64,000 bases of DNA from Pyrocephalus nanus (lineage: Eukaryota; Chordata; Aves; Passeriformes; Tyrannidae), in NCBI GenBank assembly GCA_038380795.1, contig CM076274.1:17268027-17332026 (forward strand). The letters are read 5' to 3'. Below the pieces are notes generated by a model. The model made no database searches, was not told the DNA's origin, and saw only the letters and a list, made by a program, of their open reading frames with translations. This document shows, piece after piece, positions 10,601-22,600 of this stretch (the first letter of the stretch is position 1; each line of letters begins with the position of its first letter). The translations under genes and the position numbers were made by a program.

Positions 10601-13600
10601 TTCAGGTAGTGCTGCTCGTAAAGAGCAAAGGTGAGGCAGATTTGTGTGCAACTTGTGATGCCCATAAGAAATGAGGGAAACTGGCATATATTTAAATTAT
10701 CTTTAATGCCACATGCATGTGTTCTAAAATGCACTTCTGTCGTGGCCACGTCCTGCGCTGCCTGAACCCTGTCCACCAATCCTGAAACTCCTCTAATCCC
10801 CGGTGCCAGCAACAATTCCCTCCTCTGGCAAGGCACCTAAACTGGGCTGAGGGTTTTGGAGGTGGAGAGAGCAGCTGCTTCAGGGGACAAGTTTTCTGCT
10901 CTGCAGGCACCTTGCCAGCTCGGCTGCCCCAGGCTGTGTTCCTGCAGCAGATGGGTGACAAACGGGGATGCCAGCAGCACTGCACCCCCACAGTGGGGCT
11001 CTTCAAATCCTGTTTTCATTCTTGCAGAGTTTTGTGTGCTCCAAACTCAGTCCATGCAGCCAGGAGCCGCTGCTGTCCTGTTATGCAATTACTATTTTTA
11101 TAACCAGAGGGAGAGATGTTTTAGCACGGAAAACAAAGTCCAGTTTGTCTGGCTGTGCAGTGACTGCTTGCTGTGACCTCATGTCTGATTCGGGAAGGCT
11201 TCGGGGGCTGCCAGCAGCATGTTCTGCAGCTGAGGGGTTGTGGAGGGGTACCCCAGGTGCAGTGGGTAGATCTGGGGACTCCCACTGCTTCCATCATTGC
11301 CAGCTGCCCCATGTCTCCCAGGGCACAGGACAGCAGCCAAGATTTACAGCAGCTTTTTCCCTGCAGCTGGGAGGTCACCAGACCAGGCAGCCCCAGGGAG
11401 CTGGAAGATGGGGGTAGATGCTGCTCTCATCCCATCTGCAACATGGATGTGCTGCTGTGGTGATTGGGCCTGTGGTTAAGCACAGGGAGAGAGGATGGGC
11501 ACTTCTTGCATCTGGGAGTGTAGTCCTGCTTTGTGGAAGCATCCCTGGTGTCGTGGGCAGAGTGGGAGCTTCAGACAAAGTTTATTAGAGAAGCCCTCCT
11601 TTTGAGTTCATGAGAAGCAGAAGGGCTTAATCAAAATTATTTACTACACAGTATGGATAGCTATAACTACTAGTGAGTGTAGTGCCCTGCTTTTGAAGCA
11701 ATATAAGTAAAAAATTATTAAGTAAAGATTGATGTTACTCATCCATAACAATGACCTTGGGCAAATCTCTTTCCCTCAGCCTTGAGGAGTTACCTTGAGA
11801 GGTGTCCCCACTCAAGGGAAGGATCTTCACAGACCTTAGGTATGATAGAAGTCCTCACTGTGCAAAAGTAGGACTGGCCTTTTATACTATAAAGTGATTG
11901 ACTGTCAGTCATTTGCATTTTTCAGATTATGTGTTATGAGGTTTAATCAGCAAGATACGCTTTGTGCTGAAAAAGGTGTGAGCAGCTCCTTAGTTTCTTC
12001 TTCTCACCACTCCTGACTCTCACTTCCATATCAGAGCCTGCACATTTTTGCTGCTCCCAGCTTCACTCAGGAACACTTGTCTTGCATGTCCTTGTGGTGG
12101 GGTTTGAGAGTTTGATCAAGCTGGTCTCAGCATTTCCAGCACTAAGAGCAGCAGACCCTCGTCACTCAGACCTTCACTGATAAATTGTAAGACAGATTTT
12201 GAGCTGCCGTATCCACGCTTAGGCAGAGCATCCTGCTACACCTGGGAAGTAGCCTCAGGCAGTGGTCAGCATGTCCCTGCTCACACTGCCAAATGCTCAC
12301 CAGATTTCCTTTGGAAATCTGTGTAATGTGGGCATTTAATACCCCGTGGTGCCCTGGTGTGGCACAGCTGCAGGTGAGAAATCACAGACTGAAGGGCTGG
12401 TGCAGCCGCTTCATCCGTGGGCTCCCAGGGAGTGCCATGGGAATGGCCACGTCCCCCCCAGGCTGGGCCCCACTGCTTGCCCTTCGGGTCACTGGCAGAA
12501 GAGGAGCTCTCCGGCTTCCTCCACTGCAGACGCAGGTACAGAAAATGAACTCAGGTTCCTGCTGTGGCTCTTCCTGCTCCAAGTGCTTATTTATGCTGCC
12601 GTGACTTTTTGGCCCTGCTGACTCTGCCAGGCTTCCTGTTTCCCAGGTGCTTGAAGGGATTTATTACTTTTTTATGGCTTTTGCAAGGCGTTCACCAAAC
12701 TCTTCTGGCCGACCTTTTGGAGCTTTACCTCTAACCTGGCAGCATTTACCATCCTTTCTGGTTTTCTCATTTAGATGCAACTTCAGCTGTTTAGATGAAC
12801 GTCTTCTCACGTTCAGTAGCCTCCCTTCCCCTGAGGTCGAGCCTTGCTTTCCTCTCTTTTGCCTTTACAGTATCCTTCAGCCAGGCACTGCATGTTTGCT
12901 CTGATGTCCCAGTGGGTCTCTCTAAATAGGCTCAGAGCCTCCCACAAATTTTTGTTACCCCTTTCAGTGTCTTCATATAAAATTTTCTCGCATTTGATAT
13001 AGTTCCCTTTCTGAAATTAAACACTTCTGCGATGGATATATTGACTTTTGTTGCTCCCATGGAGGTGCTGACCTTGGAGGTGACCTGGGGGCTGCCAGGG
13101 GAAGCTCTGGAGGCAGAGTGGGAGGGCACGGGTGCTGCACCGCACACAGGAGCTGGCCTCAGGCTGCCTCCCAGGTCCTGTGGATGTTTCTCGTGCTGTT
13201 TTGCAGATATCCACGAATTCTATGACTTCACACTGCGCTCTGCACCCCTGCAGTCCCCGAGCCTGGATGCACATCACAGGCAGCAGCACGGGGCCAGCGA
13301 GCCCAGCTCTGCGGTGACCCCCGGAGAGCCCCAAAACCTGCCTGAGGTAAGAGCCACACTCAAGATGCTGCGGGGTCAGACTCTGCACACTCCTGCACTG
13401 AGAGGGAGGCCAGGAGCACAGGAGGCTGCTGGCCACTCTAGCCTGCCCAGCTCACATCCAGACTGTTCCACACCTTCTCTGTCACAGCTTGTCTCATTAA
13501 TGAGGCAACTTCTCTGGGTTCACAAGTGTTAATTGAATTACTCCCAACGTGAACAGCTCCAGTTCCAGCTCTGGTTCCAGCTCTGCTGTTGCAGCTGGAT

Positions 13601-16600
13601 TAGTTGCTCCCGTCTGACGCTGTCTCCCATGGAGGCATTTCAGCTCTCTGATCCAGCCACCTCACAGGCTGCTTTTGATAAGTGAAGTAGGTTGAGTCCT
13701 CTAAGATTCCCTTTTCAGGATTTTTTCCTCAGCCCTCAGATAACTTGTGTCTCTCTTATTTGCATTCCCTTTAATTTTCAACAGCCTTTTAAAGGCTGTT
13801 CTGGTTAGAGGCTTTTGAAAGATAGAGCACCAGATGGGGAGGCAGGAATTGAGCAGTAGGGTCTCACTTATCTCTAAGACACCAAGGTAAATAAAATTGC
13901 TTCATGTCTTTGCAGGCTGCCTTCCCATCCCCCTGTCACTGCCTCGTGCCCTGCCAAGGGATGCTGTGGGATCCCCCTGATCTGGGGATACAGCAGTGTT
14001 TCTGGAGGAATGCAAAAATTCAGGGAAATAATCCTATCAGATAAACACCATTTTCTGCCTCACAGACTGAACTGGCTTTCCATCATATACCTGGGGGGAC
14101 ACCAGATTTGAGTGTCACACAAGGAACTGAATGATATTATCTAAGGAAGAACGGTTTAAAGGAGTTTGGGGATCAAGAATGGGGGGACAAAATTGCCCAC
14201 AGTTAGTGCAGGATATATCTGTGTCCCTCTGACTCAGGAACCATTTTAGTAACGTTTTTTCTTGACCCTCTTCACACTGCCAGTCCCTCTAATTAAGTCA
14301 AATCTAGTATGTGTTTATGGATGAATTTTTAGTGATGTTATGCCATAGGCAGTGGGATCCTGCTTTGGTTTTTTGGGTCTTCTATAGGCTCGATCTATCA
14401 ACAGCAACAGCCACCAGTGCCTGCAGCCAGGCCAGTCTATGAGTCCCCAAGGAGATGTGACAGTCAATAAAGAATTTTAAAAATCAGTGATGTGGAAACA
14501 AGCAGGGATGCAGCTGTGGGCCTGGCACAGCCGGTGTGAGGGGTGCCCCTGTCCGCAGTGGGGACGAGCAAAGCAGCCAGTCTTGGGGGCTTCCTTGCAC
14601 TGAACACAACCCAAGCCACTGACACCATCAAATCCCTCCTCCTTTCTCCAAAAACTGTGTTTGAGGCATCTTGTGTTGCTGAAACATGAAGTGGGAAAGC
14701 CAGAAAGAAAGCCTGCAGTGACCCCGCTGCTTCTGGGGCCAGGCCAGTGGTGGGATGCTCACCACGAGTCCCTTGCGTGGGGGGAAGCTCCTTTTGGCCC
14801 TTCCAGAAGCAGTGGGGGGTCCTGAAGCCAGCTGGCCTGCCCTACCCACAGGTACCCCCCATCTCGTTTCAGGGTTCCTCCTGGGACCGTGAGCGGAGGC
14901 TTCCCACGGGGAGCGGGGACAGCGCGCCGGGGACGCCGCCACGGCTGGTGAGGGTGACGGCACGGAGGACAGAGGCACCAGCCAGTGTCTGCAGCCTGGT
15001 GCTCAGCTCTCACAGCACCCTGCCCCAGGTGAGCCTCCGTGGGCCCCACGCCACATCCCACCCTGCCAGCGGCTGGCACTGAGGGACAACAGCCCCGGGG
15101 CCACGCGCTCGGAGCACTGCGGGGATGGTGCTGTGGAGGCGCTTCCCTCCCCTGGGGCCGGCAGCGTTGCCTCACGGCTGTTCTGGTGATGCTCACACTA
15201 AAAAAAAAAAAATCGAGCGGTCACCTTCGCCAGGGGCTGCACGACCCCCCCGACATCATCCCCTTGCCTTGTTATTTACCACAGCCCAGTGTCAGCCCTC
15301 AGGGCTCGGAGGGCAGGTGGATGTGGCGCAGGAATAAAGAGGCTGCGTGGAGCTGGAAATCCTCCCAGGCCTGTCCCTCTCCCCCCACCCGGCGCTGGCA
15401 CGCTCCCACGTTGCAGATTTCCGTATTTTTGTTGTTTTTTTTTTTTCCTCTGAGCTCTTAAATGGCAGGTCCGTTCCTCAGCTCACCGGGAGCTTTTCTC
15501 TGCTGTCTTGTTTGCTTGGAAACACCATTTGTTTGGATGTGCATCGTAAATCTCAGCTCCCTCCCGGTGCGAGTGCATCGTTTGGGCTGCGCACTTGAGG
15601 GGAGTTTTAGGGATGAGTGAAGGGCAAAATGCGCTTCTGGGAGGGATGAAGTGGCCGGGATGAATGGAGCTCACCACAGATTTAAAATTATATGAAAATG
15701 TTGTTTTCCTTGGCATAGTTTGAAATAATGTTTGTTTGCTAAGGCTAAGCCTTCTTCCAAAGTATTTTAAATACAAAAATTGCACTGCCTCTTTTCTGTC
15801 CTTTTTTTTAAATGTTTTTCCTTCTTATTCTGGACTGCAATAAAATGGGTAACACCCCATTTTTTTTCCCTTACTGTTTAATTTCTCCTTTTCCTCTTGC
15901 TTCTCTCTACATTTTCCAACATTCACCACATCTTTACCAGTTTTGGAAGGGTGGGACGGTGGTTTTCTGAACATGACAGGCAGATGAGCTTTGCTGCTGG
16001 TTTCCATTTGCCAGTGGGTGGGAACCACCACCACAGGGGAGTCACAGGGCAAGACCCATGAGGGGTGAGAGCCTGAGCAGTTGGAAGCAGTCAGATTTTA
16101 AGGGATTTTCTTCCTAATTGTCTCAGGCTGTGGAGTGCTCTTGCATCTAGCCCCAAATGTTTGGCTGAGTTGCAATATCTGCTTTAGCAGCAGACACCTC
16201 TAGGTTTAATTTTAAGGCTTCGTGCGATGGGGAATCTGCTCTGTCCCTGGCCTGGCTGGCCTGATAGTTATTTATCCTTCACATTAAAAATCTGTACTTT
16301 ACTGTTAGCCTGGATTTCTCTTGCCTTAGCTCCCAGCACCAGGAAATTTTGCTGCCTTTGTTTGCTAGGATAAAGGACCTTGGCAATCAGAAATGTTCCC
16401 AACATGTAGGTATTTATAGATGCGCCTAAGTTCCCTCTTAACTTTCCCTTAGATAAACTAAACAGATTGGCTTCTTCACTCGCTGACTGTGAGGCAGGTT
16501 GTTCCAGACCTGAAATAATTCCTGTCATTCTTTTCTGAAGTTTTTTTTTATTTTATTTTCAGCCTCCTTCTTTCCCAGCCTGTGTCAGTGTGGGGCCGGT

Positions 16601-19600
16601 CCCCGGTGCCAGGCGCTGGCACTTTTGGGGTCACCCATTTGCAGGGACTGCAGCTGCCAGCCCTGAGCAGGGGGTTACTGCCCTGAGAGGGAGGAAGCAG
16701 AGGGGACCTGGGTGGGCTCCATGGGGCTCTGGGAGGACTGTGCTCTGACAGGGCTCTCATCTGCAGCCTTTTTCATCCCAGAGGATGGTCACTTCACAGC
16801 GTGGCTGCAGGCAGAGCAGGGACCTGGAGGTGAAAAGCTGTCAGGATGGTAGTGCTCAGTGCCAGGCTTAGCCATGCCTGTAGTCCTGCCTGAAACTCGT
16901 TTTCTGTGGAGACTCAGAAGCTTTCCTGAAAACTGGAACTAAGCAGTGCTGGAGAGCTGCAGGCGTGAGCACTGCTCCTCTGCAGCAACCTCTGGGCTGG
17001 AATATGGGGTCCTTTAACATGGTGGTGAGTCTTTCCTCAAGATGCCATCTTCATTGCTGAATACAGGCCTTGCCCTGGTGAAGGGGGAGCATTTCCAGCA
17101 GTCCCCCATGTCAGCAGGTTGGACCATGCCAAGGGAGCAGCCTGGGGTCAGGCTGTGTTGATCCACCACAGCACGGGCCCTGTTTCTCATCTCTCCTGCA
17201 TGAAGGCACTGAGGACACCTCAGCTCCTGCCAGCATCACCTCCTGTGTCAGTTCTCAACAGCCCCAGCATGCAGGACAGCGTCAGGGCTGGATAACACCT
17301 ACACACCCACCTCCTGTCCAGCTCCAGAGGGACTTGTTGCTTTCCAGCCTTCAGTGCTTGCTTTTTGCCACTGGCATTTCCAAAGTGGGTTTCAGAAAAA
17401 CACCTGAGATAAGGCAAATGGCACTTGGAAGAACCAGAGAAGCTTTGATAATAGGCAATATTTAGTTCTAGGGCAGGGGAGCACCAGCTGCAGGGCAGGG
17501 CAGCTGCTGCCCTGGTGCTATCAGCCCAGGAACAAAAGTTCTAGAGGACACCCTGCCACTGATAGAAGGCAAGATGATGAACTGGCTGAAGTAAGTGCAA
17601 TGCTCTTATTGCATCCGTTGATGTAAATAAGTTTTATGGTGTCCTGGCTTTTTCCTCTCTCCTGCCCTCAGGTCTCCCCAGCAGTGTTAGCAGAGCAAAA
17701 GCCACCTTAACCTGCTTTAGCCAGGAAGATGCATGACAAATAAATTGCCTCTCCGCACAAATGCTTCCAGGAACAGGAAATTTCTGCCTGCTGGCGAGGA
17801 TATGGGTGTGCTCTGAGTATCCCTGCAGCGTGCAAATGGCTGCTCCAAAGGAAGTGGTGCCGGTAAATACAGCAACAATATGTGCTTCCTGTCGAGGCTT
17901 AGCGGGCTGAAAGCATCCCTCCAAGGGAAAGTGGATGTTTAGCCCTCAACAGGACAGGAGCAAAGGGACCTTGCCAGCTAAAATGCCCTGTTGGGGCACA
18001 CAGAGCCACAGTCCTGCCTGAGCTCTGGGGCTTGTGGAGTTTTATTTGCTGAATCCTTCATTTCAACCTTTCCCCGAGCCCCGTGGTTGCCTTAGCAGGG
18101 CTGCTCGGGGTTTATGTGTGTCTGAAGGGGGAAGACTCAGGAGGATGCTCCTGGGGCCGATGCCACTCGCCCGTGCTCACAGGCTGGCAAGGCTGCAGCT
18201 CTTGGAGAGAGCAGAGCAGCCAGCAGAGAGCAGCCAGCTCTCTGTGCAGAGAGCAGCCAGTTGGAAAGATAAATGAAAGGGGAACAATGCCGCTGATGAG
18301 TAGAGCTGTGCGCCTGCGAGGAAGCGCCGCTCTCCTTCCCTGCCACCCTCTCCTGCTTCCCAGCACGGCTCTGCAACCACTCTGACTTCATCCCTGTCAT
18401 CGCGCCAGGGCGGTGCCGCCCCTCCCGCCTTCGCCTGCCCGTGCATCCCCTCCCACCTGCCCAAGGGTTTGCTGCTTTGACACCAGCACCAGAGCTCTGT
18501 CCTTGCTCAGCCCTGCAGCTGACACTGAGCAACAGCAGGTCAACGTGATGGAGAGTACGAGACTGGCTCAGAGGACAGACATTGTGTGTGTGCTCTGAAA
18601 TCACTGGTGGACAGGAAACCTCGCTGGCTCCCACAGGCTGTGGGTGTGTGGGGATGCTGTGAGCGAACCCGCAGCGTGAGAGGTGCAGTCTGTGCTTTGG
18701 CCCTGCTGGGCCGAGGCTGAAAATTTCCCACTCCACTCCCTGTGTCCCGGGGAAAACACAGCCCTGGAAGAAATGCCCTGGGCAGGGTGTTAGGATGCAC
18801 ATGCTGCTGAAGAAGAGGCATCAGTCTGCCCTATAAACCACAGCTCAGGAGCCGAGCAGGTCCGTGGAGCTTCCCGGGGAATCTGGCAGAGAAAGGCGAG
18901 CTGTGCCGCCGGCGTGGCGACCGACTGTCTGCTTCCGCCCGCCTTCTCCAGAGTGCTTTTTCCTCCTTCCCAATATGCCTTTGGCCGAAGAGAAGGGCGT
19001 TCCCATGCTCTGCACCTTTGCCTGGCGGGAGCAGCGGGTCAGGATGAGCTCGGTGTGCAGCAGATGCTGCAGCTGCAGAGATGCCTGAGCTGTGAGCTCC
19101 CCGCTCCCCTGGCTCGGCTGCAGCCCCACCACTCTCCATTTTCTCTGCGAGATGTGTGAGAGAGGGAGCACCAAGGAGCCGTTTGCTATTGCATGGAGCA
19201 TCAGGGAAATTAAACAGATCCCTGTTGTGGTGAATGTCTGACACTGAATGCAGCCCCCCATCAGGTTGCTTGGTTGCATGTACCCTGCTGTCCTCACCAC
19301 CCCGTGTCCTCTCTGTGAGCTGGCTGGGCAGGCAGCTGAAGCCACTGCTGCAGGCCGGACTGACCACTGCTTTGTCTCAACCTGAGCCCGACAGCATCAG
19401 CCCTGCAGGCCCAAAATCCTGGGAGGTGGCTAATGCTCAAGCAATGGGAGCACAGAAGCAACCAGCTCCCAGGGAAACTCTCCCCGCCCCGTTGCATCCC
19501 CGTGCAAGTTTGAGAGCATGTTTATTTTAGGAGAAAGCAGAGAAGAAAAGCAGCAACTCACAGCCCAGAGGCCCCGGCTGCTGCCCCAGAGTCACTTGAG

Positions 19601-22600
19601 CCACTTTGTGCCTCTAGGTCGCCCCGGGGCATTCAGATGCTCTCCAGCAGTTTTGTGTTTTAACACTGTAGGCACGGGCCTCAAAGTGCTGAAGCCAAGA
19701 GGGGGTCTGTCTGCAGTGACACACACAGGCTGAACACACATCAGCCCTGCACACACGGGCACCCAGCTGGGCAGCTGGCTGCCTGTGTCCCACTGATGCT
19801 GCAGCTCAAAGGGAGGGTCAGCAAGGGCTGTGTCAGTAAGAGCTGTCACTTTGGTGGACATTTTGGGGTTGAACGGGCTCAGCTTTACTAGAGGCTCTTG
19901 CTATTCCTGCTGCAGAGATGAACATGCTTAGACTTCAGTTCTCCCACTTCAGTGTACAGCTTCAGCAAAGTATGAAGAAGTCAGTAGAGCCACCAGTCTG
20001 TCAAACCAAAATCTCATGCATTGCCACCTATTACTACTCTACTTGGGGGCTTTTTGTCTAAAACCAGCAGCAAAAGGAAGATCCTTGGCAGACACAAAGG
20101 TGTTTCTGGTTGCACAGGAAAGCCTTGCTGGACATGGGACTGTTGGTCTCTCCATCCAAGTCATTGTCCCTGTTCTGAAGTTATTTTGATGGTGTGAGTG
20201 CACGCAGCACTCCTCATGCAGTGGTAGAAAGGGAACAGTGAGGAAGAGGCTCTGGGAAGCCACAGATAGCCATGCTCCAGAGCCATCCAGACAACCTGGA
20301 GCCCATCCATCCTCCCTCCAGATTAATGCTTCAGCTCTGTTTGCCTTCATCTACTGTCTGTGCCTGCCTATCCCCACGGGAGCACAGGTGCAGGAGCAAC
20401 TTCCACGCTGAGATTCACACTGATGGGTTTCGTGCATACCTCTGAAAACAAGAACCAAGACCATTCACAGGGATCTCCAGCAGGATGGGGACTGATGGGT
20501 GCCTTGGCCAGGAGCTCCAGGAGCTGCTGCACTGTCCCTGCTGGGTCTCTATCTGCCTTGTTTGCCAGGAGTCCAAGAGGAGCCGATGCAGGGTCTGCAC
20601 AGCACCTCCCAGGTTCCTCCTTTCCTGCTTTGCCTTGTCAGGTGACTGACCACATTCCTGCAGCAACCAAAGTGAAGCCCTGGAGCCCAACTCCTGTAGC
20701 ACAAACCTACCAGGGGCTCTCATGATCAGTGCCTCCATACCCACAGCCTGGGATGTGCCACCCTGTCCTCCACCCATCCACACTCCAGTCCCCCTCATAG
20801 CCACCCTAGCACCTGGGTGGGGAAGATTCTCCCAGGTGCATTTCTGCAAAACAAACAGGCTCTCCTCACCATTTTTAAAGAAACAAACCAAGCTTGAAGG
20901 CAGAGCCTGGCAGGCCAGCTGCTTCCTATCTGGAGTGCTGGAGCTGGGGGAATGTCACTGCATCTTAATGGCATGAGGCTGGACAGAGATCAGGATTCTG
21001 GTGGCAGAGGCAGTACTAGCACTGTTATAAATAGAGCAGCCACGATAACTGCTCATGAAGGTTTATAGTCTTTAGGATTTGGAGGATCAGTATCAAGCTA
21101 CGCTGAGAGATGCATTATCCTTGGCATTGGTAGGAGCTGGGGGTAGTGCAGGGGGGGGACAGTAACTGAGCGTGGCTTTGGAAATCATCCCTCTTGTGAG
21201 TCCAAGGGTGAGTCCTTGGAAAGGTGCTCTCTGCCTTGTGCTGGCTCCTCTGGCTTTGCCCTGCCTGCTCTGGGGGTTTAGGCTGTGCATGGCTGCATCA
21301 GTGCCAGCGTTTGGAGCCAATCTCATGCCCTGTTGCAGGAAGGGAGGGTTTGCCCCAGGGCAGCACCTGCCTGAGCCCTACAGCCTGCAGCTACAAAGCA
21401 CCTTGCAGGAGTCTGGCTGGCATTGCACCTAAAAATTATTCCAAGTATTCAGCCTCAGGCAAAGGCCTCCTGCAGTCTGTGGCCTGGATAGCACTTGGGG
21501 CTGGCACTGCTCAGGTACACCAGGGCCTGTGCCCAAAGCCCTGGCACAGAGACCATCCTGCCTGGCTGACATTGCTTGCCCAGCCTCACAACCAGCTTCC
21601 CACCTGCACGTGTCCAGGAAACATGGCAATGTCCTGCCAGGCTGTTCCACTCCTTTCAAAGGGTATTTTTAGATCCGATCATTTCACTGCCTGGGCTACA
21701 GCAGACTGCAGGAGGAGCTGAGGCAGAGCAAGGAGGGGGCACTGCACTGCAGTGCAAGGGGAGACCAGGCTGGACCTGGAGCTGGATTTATTGCTGAAGC
21801 CAGGGGCAAGCTCTGCCTTCTGCTTCACGTGTATGTTCCAGTCCCACTGCTGCACTGTTCATTCCCTCTCCCTTGGCAGGTGCCACACAGCTATTTCTCC
21901 TCTGTGCAGTGGTAAATTTTGCACAGCTGAATCTCACGGGGTGTTTTTGCAGGGAGGTTTCGTAAGCTTTGGGGTTCTGGGGCTGTGGGAGCGCTCCCAC
22001 ATTCCTGATCTGTTCCAAAACAAGAGCAGGGTGATGAAACCACTCTCCCAGCTGCCTGCTCTCCCTGCACCATGGCTTGGCAGCACATGGCCTTTTGGGG
22101 GAAGCTCAGGCCAGCTGTGTACTCTGGATGTCCAGTCCCTGGGACCTGACCGTCCCATGTCCAAGCCAAGCCCTGAAGCCAGTGTGAGGGAAACGGCACC
22201 TCATCCGTCATCATCCATCCTCCGGGGCTTGTGCTGCTAGTGTGTCAGTCTTGAGGAAAAGCATGGGTGTGCCTCGAGAACTCCTACTCACCCGGAGCCA
22301 CTTTGAAGGTCACCTCGGGATTCCGAAGCGGTGCCGTCCTGTGTCGTGCCGGGTCGGGAGGGGGCGGGTGGGGACGCTGCGCCTTTAAGAGAGCCCCGTG
22401 CTCCGGCTGCGGCCCCGCGGCGCGCTCGCTGATTGGTCGAGCGGGCCGGAGGCGGGGCCAGCCATTCACAAAATTCTGAGCAGCGCTTTCTCCCTTAAAG
22501 GGGCAGGGCTGGGCCGGGACAGACCCGACCCCCCTCCCTTTACCGCGGCTCCCAGGGACACCAGCGTTCGTTTTTGTCCCCGAGGCTGGGTGGGTTTCCG

